This document shows, one piece after another, positions 43,901 through 51,976 of a DNA stretch of 64,000 nt; position 1 is the stretch's first letter; each line of letters starts with the position of its first letter. Below the pieces are notes generated by a model. The model did not search any database. It was not told the DNA's origin and saw nothing but the letters and a program-made list of their open reading frames with translations. The position numbers and the translations under genes were made by a program. The stretch is taken from contig JAFTWA010000018.1 in the NCBI GenBank assembly GCA_017465565.1, positions 1 through 64,000 on the forward strand, written 5' to 3'. The DNA is from Tyzzerella sp. GTDB taxonomy: Bacteria; Bacillota; Clostridia; Lachnospirales; Lachnospiraceae.

Positions 43901-46286
43901 AGGTAAAATGACTGCAGCAACTGTAGAAATCAGTGCTACAGGAAGCCATGGTGTAAATAACTCTGGTAAAATTGAAATCGCGGCAATTCAAGTAACAAAG
44001 GCTGGAGATAACAGTATTCAGAATAGTGGAGATATGACTGTAAAAGCAGCGACTCTCACAGATTCTGGAAAACACGGTCTGTACAATGGTAAAACACTCT
44101 ATGGAGAAAACATTGCTATCACAAACGCTGGCGACTTAGCTCTCAGTAACAGTGGAGATATGGAAATCCATGGACTAGAAACTATAGGTACAGCAAATAA
44201 AGCAATTTATAACAGTGGCTATGCAGAAATTTACAAAGCTACTATTGATGGTACAAGTGTTGATAACGTATCAAATTCAACTGCCCAATACTTAGTCGAT
44301 AATAATGGTGGTGTATTAGACTTTACTGATACAACACTTAAGAATGCAAAAGGAACTGCACTTCACAACCGTGGAAATGCAGCGACAAGCGTAACGAACG
44401 TAATCATTAATACAGCTGGAAACTACGGAACATTCGTAGAAGGTGGTTCAAGCCTTTCAGGTGATGGTTTGGAAATCAACAACATTACAAAAGGTATTGA
44501 CGGAGCCGAAGGAATGCCAATTAAGAATGCTGGTAAGATAACAATGTTAGACCATGTAACTATTGGTGCGGATGACCCGGCAGTGACAGGTAGTGAAACA
44601 GAAGTTTCTACAACATTAAAAAACATTGAAAACAATGCAATTGTAAATGATGCTGCAACAGCAAGCTACTCAGGTTATGACCTAGTAATTAACAATGCAA
44701 CAGCAGGATGCGCAATTTACAACAAAGGTATTGTATGGGTAACAGACTTTGCGGCGACAAATCCAAAGGACGGTATTGTTTCTCGTTACGATGGTTGGGC
44801 TACAATGTCAGGAAACGTGTCTATTACAAATGCAAGCAGAAACCCAATCACTACATACGGTAATGAAAGCAAGGGTTACGACAATGGTGTTGAATTAACA
44901 TCAGGTTCAACTATGACAATTGATGGTGCGGCCAGCCATGCTATCAACAATAAGGGTTCGTTCCTTGCGGCAGCAGATACAAACATTAGTATTAAGAATG
45001 TTGTTGGTCAAAATATCAATGCTATTAATAACAATAAAGGAACTATGACGTTGGGTAATGTTTCTGTAGATAATGTACAGGTAACAATCTCTATGTACGA
45101 TAGCTCAACGATTAATAGTAACTCAGGTAATGCTATCCAGACAAGCGGTTCATTGGAGTTAAATGGTAATGCAGTTATCTCGAATATTTACACATTGCCG
45201 GCAAACAACAAGACAGACAATTCAAACAGCTCTGGTGTAGTTGTTAAAAATGGTGGAAGCATTACAGGTTCAGGAAGCATTACTGTAAATGGTAATGGAA
45301 CAAAAGAAATTGATGGCACAACATACCAAGGTGTATTCAATGGTATTTTTACAACAAAATGCACAATTGACATCGATGGAGATATCACTGTAGATACAGC
45401 TAAAAATCAAGGTATTTATGTTGCAGATGCAAATGCGAGGGTAGATGCAAGAAATATCTCAATAAGTAATATTAGTGCAGGACACGGTATTAATATAAAT
45501 AATACATCTGGTCAATTAAATGCAAGTGGAGATATTACTATAAATACAGTTAAACAACGTGGTATTAGCAATACTCAAGGTGGAGAAATTACAGCAGTAA
45601 ACATCAGTGTAACAGGGGCTGAAACTATTGGTATTAACCAAGGCGGTGGTGGAAAAATCACCGTAAGTGGAAAAGTTCAAGTTACAAATTCTACAGAAGA
45701 AGGAATTAGTATGGGCGGTTCTACGCTTACAGCAGCGAACATCATCGTAACCAATGCTGGAAAAGATGGTATTCTTAACAAGGGAACTATTGGTGGTGAT
45801 GGTATAGGAAATATAATCGTTGATATGCAAAATACAGGAACATATGGTATTCACAACAATGGTGGAACGATTAAAGTTGCAAGTGTGTCAGTAAGTAATA
45901 CAAAAGATATTGCTATTTTAATGGAAGGCAGTGCAACATTACAAGCAGACGAGGTGAGCGTTGATACGGTTGCTAGTGGTAAGCAGGGAGTTCAACTCAA
46001 TCATGCCAACACACTTACTGTAACACGTATGACAATTAACAATAACAATAATAAAAATGGTCTGAGATTGTATAATAAAAATAGCAATCCAACAGTTACG
46101 ATTGGTACTTTAATTGTAAAGAATTGTGATGAATATGCTCTTGCAGCAGATCAACAGGACATTACAAATACAAATTTAAATATCACATTGCTTCAGCATT
46201 ATAATTGTGGCTCTAGCAAAGACGGTGTCGTTGTACACAGCAAAGTTAAGAGTGGTATTGGAAGTATAGAAGAATTAACACAATAG
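40917..46286 (+). CDS. Giant membrane-anchored right-handed beta-helix protein
   Basis: A 1789-residue protein with a Lys-rich N-terminus, one membrane helix (about 25-43) and a very long Asn/Gly-rich parallel beta-helix. Rungs recur as NHGVYN, GEHGINN, NGIQN and NGVYNN. In the middle third (about residues 620-1080) they form a four-rung super-repeat of about 87 residues (SKNHG motifs start at 42885, 43146 and 43413). No LPXTG, SLH or recognised lyase catalytic residues are seen. It may be a polysaccharide-binding stalk, adhesin or lyase-like enzyme on the cell surface. It lies between exported EEP phosphodiesterase genes in one operon. Confidence 0.78.
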   Translation: MSNKEGKAVEAAKKFDFKKNKKTVLIILGIIIALLAIGLGFCAKATVSPGELARRLEADGSDTIVVNGTVKIDEPLVVNGDKKITGNGKIVLVGKLAGEWPDDGKKNNSWGMGCASLSLEDTDGMSAILNVSDGSTLALSDSVSVDAAGKANAVLVADGGKLIVDGKATIENGRYANVVVKENGVAELKGGSVKDGKVYGIINYGTLNISGGEHSGAEAVVYNMGTVNQNGGTVAGATVHNVYVAAGTFTMTGGTNEGAAKDGVSVQKGAAAEIKDGEIKNCVHGLCNNGELTADDVTLSECGIMNYKTGVLTLNGTTVDTAAVYCLANNGGQVKAKNFTAKKCDTCAVYNFAGDMELTDLTVSGSRDGNIANGGGNLTVNGAMLEKCRDKSIVVANGKAVFNDVTLAGTSREKYGVYVYGGECYMTDGTLYDISSTAFKVDTGGYVEAKNISMKDIAQIAFRADGGKILAEGVTVETLGSHAIYNMEGEITLINAKIKGVDKNVIQQKGGTTTFKQVEAEEIGNHGAYIELGSVTLEESTFKNMEGNGIYLVEGENEAALIDFTLDGTGKQGINNSSKVTIDGLTVKNAAQNGIFNKENATITAKDVVITGVGEHGINNYNTMTVEKAEISNTGKGSNGLQNKGTLTIKDVSVESSKNHGVYNTGTIKGSSLDIKDVKQNGVYNNKGTFNVSKVSVDGAGEHGLNNADSMTVSNVTVNDTGKGKNSIQNSGTLSITTATLKNSKNHGIYNTGKISGKDVTVTNAGENGVYNAEKGTIDAIKGLVVSGTGSHGINNDAKLVVSDVTISNTGKDKNGIQNAGTADITTATVTGSKNHGIYNSGKLSGTDITVTKPAGNGIYNNGGTVDKIVGLTVKNAGDQGVNNNSKFAAANVNISGTTKNGVYNNGGTATINKLEVANTGEHGVSNSGTMTLKNADISTPGAGKNGIQNTGTITTSAVVVDKSPNHGVYNNGTFNAAGKLTVTNADVNGIYNYEGKMTAATVEISATGSHGVNNSGKIEIAAIQVTKAGDNSIQNSGDMTVKAATLTDSGKHGLYNGKTLYGENIAITNAGDLALSNSGDMEIHGLETIGTANKAIYNSGYAEIYKATIDGTSVDNVSNSTAQYLVDNNGGVLDFTDTTLKNAKGTALHNRGNAATSVTNVIINTAGNYGTFVEGGSSLSGDGLEINNITKGIDGAEGMPIKNAGKITMLDHVTIGADDPAVTGSETEVSTTLKNIENNAIVNDAATASYSGYDLVINNATAGCAIYNKGIVWVTDFAATNPKDGIVSRYDGWATMSGNVSITNASRNPITTYGNESKGYDNGVELTSGSTMTIDGAASHAINNKGSFLAAADTNISIKNVVGQNINAINNNKGTMTLGNVSVDNVQVTISMYDSSTINSNSGNAIQTSGSLELNGNAVISNIYTLPANNKTDNSNSSGVVVKNGGSITGSGSITVNGNGTKEIDGTTYQGVFNGIFTTKCTIDIDGDITVDTAKNQGIYVADANARVDARNISISNISAGHGININNTSGQLNASGDITINTVKQRGISNTQGGEITAVNISVTGAETIGINQGGGGKITVSGKVQVTNSTEEGISMGGSTLTAANIIVTNAGKDGILNKGTIGGDGIGNIIVDMQNTGTYGIHNNGGTIKVASVSVSNTKDIAILMEGSATLQADEVSVDTVASGKQGVQLNHANTLTVTRMTINNNNNKNGLRLYNKNSNPTVTIGTLIVKNCDEYALAADQQDITNTNLNITLLQHYNCGSSKDGVVVHSKVKSGIGSIEELTQ

Positions 46287-46298
46287 GAGGGGAAATAA

Positions 46299-48614
46299 AT
46301 GAAAAAATCAGTAAAAGTAATTTTAATTTCAGCGTTGCTTCTGATAGGAATTATTTCCTTTCAGTTAATAGCAGGTGCAAATGATGACCTTATTGACAAT
46401 AAATACGGTCAAGGGTTTAACGGGTATACTTCTGACGAAGGTCAGATTCGTACCTCAGATTATATTTCCTCAACAGAAATTGCTGTGGCAGCAGGCGAAA
46501 CCGTATGGTTTGGTCCATGTGAAGAAACTCAATATTTCCATTTGGTAGGTTTTGATGCAGATGGAAACGCCGTGACAGATAAAGTTAGAGGAAAAGAGTT
46601 AGAAGTAGTAGATACCTTCAGCAACGGACTCGTTATTTACAAGTACAAAGTGCCAAGCGGTGTGGCTAAGCTTATATTCTCAGCACCAGCTTCACTTGCT
46701 GAGGTATACACAGTGTCAAAAGCAGAGTTCAGCTGTCTCAGTTGGGATGCCCACTGGACAAAGAAAGGTTTCCAGACATCAGACTATGTAGGACAAAGCA
46801 GTTTCTACAAAGTAGCTGATGGTAAAGTAATCTATTTTGGAGCTATTACGAAAGAGGATGCATTAGCTTCTGTAACATACGATGAAAATGCCAACAAGAT
46901 TGGAACAATCAATGCAAGTGATTTGAAATTAGTAGAATCATTCGGCGGAGATTATGGAATTTATTGCTACACAGCAAACGATTCAAGTGTGAAGTATGTT
47001 CAGGTTCCATATGATACTGATTATGAACAATACTATACATATCTTCAGAAAGCGGAAGCTCTTTCAGACGAAGCAGTTATCGAATACTTTATTTCAACAT
47101 TTGGTATTCAAAGACCATTGTCTTCTACAGTGCAGGCACTGGCAGGAAAGAGTGCATTATTCGTAGGTGACTCTATCACATTTGGGGCAAGAGACCGCGC
47201 AAAGATTTATAAGTACGGTGGATGGGCAGGACGTATTGGATACTTCTGTGACATGGATGTTCTTAATAATGGTGTATCAGGTGCATGTATCACTAAGGCG
47301 CGTATAGAATCACACAGTGAAAAACACTATATTTACAATAACTTAGTTGCTGCAAAAGGTAATAAGTATGATTATGTCATTATGCATGGTTTGTTTAATG
47401 ACGCCAGCATCTCTGTAGATGTCAATGAATTTGCTACAGAGTTAACATTGTTGTTTGACACAGCAAAAGCACAGCATCCAGAAGCAACATTGGGATATAT
47501 TGTAAACTTTGAAACAGAACGTGCTGTAGACCAAGCACCATATGTGGATAAGGCTATCGAAATTTGTAAAGCTAAGGGTATCGAATACCTTGATTTATAC
47601 CACAATTCAACATTTGATGTAGAGTTTGATGATGGCTTACATCCGAGCTCAGCAGGATATGACAGCATGTACACAATCGTGGCAAACTGGATGGCTAAGC
47701 TTGGCAAAGGAAGCAGCACAGACACAACGACGTCATCAGCTAAGGTGATGAGCTATAACGTATACTATGACACAGGTGATACGAGAGTAACAAACAGACT
47801 TCAGAAGGTTGCTGCTGTTATCACAGCGCAGAATCCAGATATTCTTATGTTACAAGAAGCTTGTACAGGCAGCCAGGGATGGGTACCACAGATTATAGCT
47901 TATGCAGAACAAAATGGATATGGATACTATGGATTTGCACACAAAGCAGATAAAGGTATTGACAGCAGTGCTGCAGATAAGGACACAACAACGGCAGGTG
48001 GCAGCGAAGGAGAGATGACTCCAATTCTTTGGAAAACAAGTAAATATAACCTTGTGAAGAAAGGTCATTTCTGGGCATCGGCTACTCCAAATGTGGCTGG
48101 TTCTGAGAACTGGACAGTAGGCGGCAATACAATTAATAGTGGATATCCACGTTGTATCAGTTGGGTAATCTTAGAGGATAAAGCAACGGGAGAAGAACTC
48201 TTAGTAGTAAACTACCATGCGGCTCCAGATAAAGATGGAAAAGATAATACACTTATCCGTAATTTGACAGCTCAGCTTGTAGTTGAAAAGATTTCAGAAA
48301 TTCAAACAGCTAATAGTTATCCAGCAACAATCCTTGGTGGAGACCTCAATATGGCAGATGGTTCAACAGCATATACAACAATTACTGGTAATGGTTACCA
48401 GGATATTTGTAAGGCGGCAGATGAATCTGATAACTGTGGTTCATACAATGCCTGGGAGCGTACAGACCGCTCAAAATATGCAAAAGGTGATTACTTATTT
48501 ATGGACGAAGGAACAACTTCTTCTTCATACAAGGTAATTGATGATATTGATCCAGATAATGCAAATATGCATGTATCAGACCATAGCCCAATTATGGCGA
48601 TAGTTAATTATTAG
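46299..48614 (+). CDS. Exported SGNH hydrolase fused to an EEP phosphodiesterase
   Basis: A 771-residue protein with an N-terminal signal peptide or anchor (about 6-26). A beta-rich region of about 250 residues is followed by an SGNH hydrolase (about 285-465: FVGDSITFGAR, NNGVSGA, GLFNDAS, DDGLHPSS) and a C-terminal EEP domain (about 485-771: VMSYNVYY, MLQEAC, VNYHAAP, GGDLNM, VSDHSP). It could remove an ester group and cleave a phosphodiester on the same substrate. The EEP domain is a more distant relative of those at 39945 and 48719. A hairpin follows the stop codon. Confidence 0.86.
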   Translation: MKKSVKVILISALLLIGIISFQLIAGANDDLIDNKYGQGFNGYTSDEGQIRTSDYISSTEIAVAAGETVWFGPCEETQYFHLVGFDADGNAVTDKVRGKELEVVDTFSNGLVIYKYKVPSGVAKLIFSAPASLAEVYTVSKAEFSCLSWDAHWTKKGFQTSDYVGQSSFYKVADGKVIYFGAITKEDALASVTYDENANKIGTINASDLKLVESFGGDYGIYCYTANDSSVKYVQVPYDTDYEQYYTYLQKAEALSDEAVIEYFISTFGIQRPLSSTVQALAGKSALFVGDSITFGARDRAKIYKYGGWAGRIGYFCDMDVLNNGVSGACITKARIESHSEKHYIYNNLVAAKGNKYDYVIMHGLFNDASISVDVNEFATELTLLFDTAKAQHPEATLGYIVNFETERAVDQAPYVDKAIEICKAKGIEYLDLYHNSTFDVEFDDGLHPSSAGYDSMYTIVANWMAKLGKGSSTDTTTSSAKVMSYNVYYDTGDTRVTNRLQKVAAVITAQNPDILMLQEACTGSQGWVPQIIAYAEQNGYGYYGFAHKADKGIDSSAADKDTTTAGGSEGEMTPILWKTSKYNLVKKGHFWASATPNVAGSENWTVGGNTINSGYPRCISWVILEDKATGEELLVVNYHAAPDKDGKDNTLIRNLTAQLVVEKISEIQTANSYPATILGGDLNMADGSTAYTTITGNGYQDICKAADESDNCGSYNAWERTDRSKYAKGDYLFMDEGTTSSSYKVIDDIDPDNANMHVSDHSPIMAIVNY

Positions 48615-48621
48615 AAATTAT

Positions 48622-48653
48622 TTCCACCATGGCAAGTTTTTGCCGTGGTGGAG
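48622..48653 (+). other. Intercistronic hairpin without T tail
   Basis: TTCCACCATGGCAA pairs with TTGCCGTGGTGGAG, a stem of about 14 bp. No T run follows, so it is more likely an mRNA processing or 3'-stabilising structure between exported and cytosolic genes of the operon than a terminator. Confidence 0.5.
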
Positions 48654-48718
48654 TGATTCCGCTTTATTTAATCTGAATAGCCCGGAATCTTTGAAGGGAC
48701 AAGGAGGAATTGAAAAAG

Positions 48719-49525
48719 ATGTTAGGCAAGTATAAAAATAAAGTCAACCTAATGTGTTACAACATCTTCTATAAAGACGTAGCGGAAAGAAGCCCAAATA
48801 TACAAGATTTAATCTTAAAAAATGATCCAGATGTGTTGCTGCTTCAAGAGGTCAGTGTTGACTGGATTCCATATTTGCATGCTTTTATGTCAGAAAATGG
48901 TTATAGCTACTACGGCTATGGACGTCATGGCAATGAAATGAGTGGGTCTGGTTTTGATGACAGAGAACAATTTACACCAATTTTGTGGAAAACAGACAAA
49001 TTTGATTTGAAAGATAGTGGACATTTTTGGCTGTCTTCAACCCCAGAGGTTTATTCGTCGGATTGGGCAGATGGAACTACCAGTAAATTTCCAAGATGTG
49101 TCAACTGGGTAATTCTTCATGATAAGAACACAGGTGGGGAATTCATGGCATTGTGCATTCACACAGACCCAGAAAGTGGCGATGTGAGAACAAAGTCAAG
49201 CAATCTGACGGTGGAAATGGTAGATAGAATTCGTGGAAAACTGCCTATGGCTATGGGTGGAGACTGGAACATGCTACTGGAAGACGAGGCTTATCGTGCA
49301 GTAGTAGAAGGTGGTTATCCAGATGTGCGTTTCACAGCAGAAAAAGCTATGAAAGGCGGCTCGTTCAATGCATGGGGTAAACGTACAGAAGAAAATTTTG
49401 CATATGGAGACCACATTTTTGTTTCAAAAAACGTGGCAGCAGAGAGCTTTGAAGTGGTGGATGATTGTTATGAGGGTGTACATATCTCTGACCATTGTCC
49501 GCTCAAAACAGTTTTATACTATTAA
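48719..49525 (+). CDS. Cytosolic EEP-family phosphodiesterase
   Basis: A 268-residue protein consisting almost only of an EEP domain: LMCYNIF, LLQEVSVDW, LCIHTDP, GGDWNM and ISDHCP hold the catalytic residues. Long stretches are identical to the lipoprotein at 39945, but the signal peptide and acidic linker are absent, so it works inside the cell. ATG 48719 is chosen over TTG 48710, since AAGGAGG at 48701-48707 is too close to the latter. It follows a hairpin and precedes the GH65 phosphorylase, placing it with the intracellular steps. Confidence 0.86.
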   Translation: MLGKYKNKVNLMCYNIFYKDVAERSPNIQDLILKNDPDVLLLQEVSVDWIPYLHAFMSENGYSYYGYGRHGNEMSGSGFDDREQFTPILWKTDKFDLKDSGHFWLSSTPEVYSSDWADGTTSKFPRCVNWVILHDKNTGGEFMALCIHTDPESGDVRTKSSNLTVEMVDRIRGKLPMAMGGDWNMLLEDEAYRAVVEGGYPDVRFTAEKAMKGGSFNAWGKRTEENFAYGDHIFVSKNVAAESFEVVDDCYEGVHISDHCPLKTVLYY

Positions 49526-49554
49526 ATTACTTTAAGGAAAGGAATTGTTATGCT

Positions 49555-51798
49555 ATGAGAGACTGGATGTTAATAGAATCTGGTTTTCAAAAAGAATATG
49601 TTCGCAAATATGAATCCATTATGAGCATGGGAAATGGATACATGGGAGTACGTGCGACCACGGAAGAAAGTTACGAACGAGCAATTCGTTATACTTTAGT
49701 AGCTGGAACATTTGATGCAAAGGAAGATGAAAATACGACTGAGCTTCCGAATGCAGCAGACACGACGGCCCTTTTTGTGACAGTGAATGGGATTCCATTG
49801 CATTTAACACAGGAAAATACAGAAAACTATCAGCGCAGCTTATCGTTATCCGATGGATTGTTAAAGAGAAGCTTTGTATGGAGTCCGAGTTCAGGGCTGC
49901 GTTTGGAGTTCTGCTCAGAACGTTTTGTTTCGTTAAAAGAGCTTCATGTATTGGGACATAGGATGTCCATTAAGGTGCTGGAAGGCTGTGGAACACTGGA
50001 ACTTCAAAGCGGCATTCTCGGAGGAGACCGTTATGGTTCCCCACATTTTACTGCAATGCAGGGACAAGAGCAGGATGGGATTATGCAATATGCAGAGACC
50101 ACTCATGAAAGCAATATTACGTTTGTGACTAGTGCAACAGTAGATGCATGGATGAGAGATAAAGACGGCATTGAAACTCCGATAGATATGACAATTGACG
50201 CAGAAAAAGAACGTGTCATGTCATCCTGCAGAGTCGTTTTTGAAGAGGGACAGGAGTTTCATTTGGAGAAACTTTGCAGAATTGCAACCACTAGAGACAA
50301 AGATTTCGAACTGGCAAGCGAAAATGTAAGTAAGTGGGGAAGAGATTTGCTTCTGCATCGCGAAAAAGAGGAGATGGAAAAGCTCCGCATAAGAGGCTAT
50401 GAAAAGACTTGGAAGCTTTCACAGGATTGCTGGAAAGAACTGTGGAGTGAAAAGGATGTTATCATTTCTGGCGAAAAAGAAAATGCGGAGTATGACCAGC
50501 TCGCAGTACGATTTGCTATTTATCATCTGACAATCATGGCGCCACTCCACGATAACCGTATGAATATCGGGGCAAAAGGATTGTCTGGCAAAGGATATTA
50601 CGGGCATACCTTCTGGGATACAGAAATTTATATGCTTCCATACTATGCTTGGGAGAATCCGAAGGGTGCCCGTTCCTTATTAGAATATCGCTATCTTTGT
50701 CTGGACAGTGCGAGAGAAAATGCACGGGAAAGTGGATTTGAAGGCGCAAAATATCCTTGGGAAGCAGCCTGGATTACAGATGGTGACACCTGTCCGAAGA
50801 AGCATTTTACACAGTATGAACTTCATGTTACGGCTGACGTGGCTTATGGTATTTACTACTATTATGAAATTACACATGATATAGATTTTATGAGGAAATA
50901 TGGCTGTGAGATTCTGTTTGAGACGGCTCAGTTCTGGAGATCCCGACTAGAATATAATGCAGAAAAGGATGTCTATGAAATCCGTAATGTAATAGGTCCA
51001 GACGAATTTACCCACGAGGCAAATAATAATGCGTATACTAATTATTTAGCTCATCTGAATTTGAAATTTGCAATCGAGTGGAAGGAGCGTCTCCAGAGAG
51101 ATTATCCAGAGGACTATGAGCGTTTGAATGAGAAGTTGAATCTGGGAGGAAGAATGAAAGGCTGGCTGGAAGGACGCGATAAGTTGGTGCTTCCTGTGCC
51201 AAATGAAGACAATATTCTTCCACAGGATGACGACTATATGACACTTCCTGAAATAGACCTAAGTATCTACAGGAGAAAAGAGAAGAAGCTTCGAGTGGAT
51301 TATCCATATCCTGTATACACAAGATTAAAGGTGTCAAAACAGGCAGATGTAATGAATCTCTTCTTATTATTAGAGGAACTCTTCACAGACGAGGTAAAGC
51401 GTGCTAGCCTGGCTTACTATGAGCCATTCTGTGTACATGAATCTTCTCTCAGCCTGTGTGCTTATTCTATGCTGGCAGCTGACTGTGGTGAAAATAAGAA
51501 GGCATATGAACTATTTGTAGGAGCAAGAGATATTGATTTAAAACTGAAAAATGACTCCGACCATGGAATTCATGCAGCATCCCTTGGCGGTATCTGGCAG
51601 TGCTGTGTACTGGGATTCGCAGGGGTTCGTATGTGTGGCGGTAAACTCCGTATCAGACCAAATCTTCCAAAGCATTGGGAGAGCGTGAAGTTCCGAATGT
51701 GGTGGAGAGGAAGTCAGCTTGAAGTGACAGTCACAAAGGACAATGTGGCATATGAAGTGCTTCAGGGATCACACATAGTGGAAATAGAAACAAAATAA
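49555..51798 (+). CDS. GH65 disaccharide phosphorylase (maltose/kojibiose/glucosylglycerol phosphorylase family)
   Basis: A 747-residue cytosolic enzyme with an N-terminal beta-sandwich and an (alpha/alpha)6 catalytic barrel. The general acid is Glu484 in NVIGPDEFTHEANNNAYTNY, close to its place in characterised family members, and VHESSLSLCAYSML supplies the phosphate-binding site. GH65 phosphorylases invert configuration, releasing beta-glucose-1-phosphate from an alpha-glucoside; the pgmB gene in the same locus converts that product. Known specificities include maltose, trehalose, kojibiose, nigerose and 2-O-alpha-glucosylglycerol, which cannot be separated here. ATG 49555 gives the usual MRDWMLIESGF start; the upstream frame overlaps the previous gene. 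A terminator follows. Confidence 0.9.
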   Translation: MRDWMLIESGFQKEYVRKYESIMSMGNGYMGVRATTEESYERAIRYTLVAGTFDAKEDENTTELPNAADTTALFVTVNGIPLHLTQENTENYQRSLSLSDGLLKRSFVWSPSSGLRLEFCSERFVSLKELHVLGHRMSIKVLEGCGTLELQSGILGGDRYGSPHFTAMQGQEQDGIMQYAETTHESNITFVTSATVDAWMRDKDGIETPIDMTIDAEKERVMSSCRVVFEEGQEFHLEKLCRIATTRDKDFELASENVSKWGRDLLLHREKEEMEKLRIRGYEKTWKLSQDCWKELWSEKDVIISGEKENAEYDQLAVRFAIYHLTIMAPLHDNRMNIGAKGLSGKGYYGHTFWDTEIYMLPYYAWENPKGARSLLEYRYLCLDSARENARESGFEGAKYPWEAAWITDGDTCPKKHFTQYELHVTADVAYGIYYYYEITHDIDFMRKYGCEILFETAQFWRSRLEYNAEKDVYEIRNVIGPDEFTHEANNNAYTNYLAHLNLKFAIEWKERLQRDYPEDYERLNEKLNLGGRMKGWLEGRDKLVLPVPNEDNILPQDDDYMTLPEIDLSIYRRKEKKLRVDYPYPVYTRLKVSKQADVMNLFLLLEELFTDEVKRASLAYYEPFCVHESSLSLCAYSMLAADCGENKKAYELFVGARDIDLKLKNDSDHGIHAASLGGIWQCCVLGFAGVRMCGGKLRIRPNLPKHWESVKFRMWWRGSQLEVTVTKDNVAYEVLQGSHIVEIETK

Positions 51799-51800
51799 CA

Positions 51801-51843
51801 AAAAAAGTAACAGACTCGTCAAAAGATGAGTCTGTTACTTTTA
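51801..51843 (+). terminator. Terminator of the second glycan operon
   Basis: AGTAACAGACTCGTC pairs with GATGAGTCTGTTACT around AAAA (one G-U) and is followed by TTTTA. Confidence 0.85.
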
Positions 51844-51889
51844 TGGCATGAGCAAAGAGCGTGGTTCAGGGTGAATGTGAAAGTGAGTG

Positions 51890-51922
51890 ATTCACGGACA
51901 AAATACGTGCAATTCACGGACA
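51890..51922 (+). promoter_or_regulatory. Candidate LytTR regulator operator upstream of agrB
   Basis: ATTCACGGACA occurs twice as an exact direct repeat (51890-51900 and 51912-51922), 22 bases apart from start to start, about two helical turns. LytTR response regulators such as AgrA bind such spaced direct repeats. The site lies 55 bases before the agrB start. Confidence 0.65.
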
Positions 51923-51976
51923 TGTAAAAATTGTAAACAAAGACTTATGTACACTCATGACAAGGAGGAAAAAGAT

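Noticed and set aside
40917-46286. CRISPR or other DNA repeat array in the beta-helix gene
   Set aside because: The repeats are degenerate, codon-phased protein rungs without identical repeats and unique spacers.
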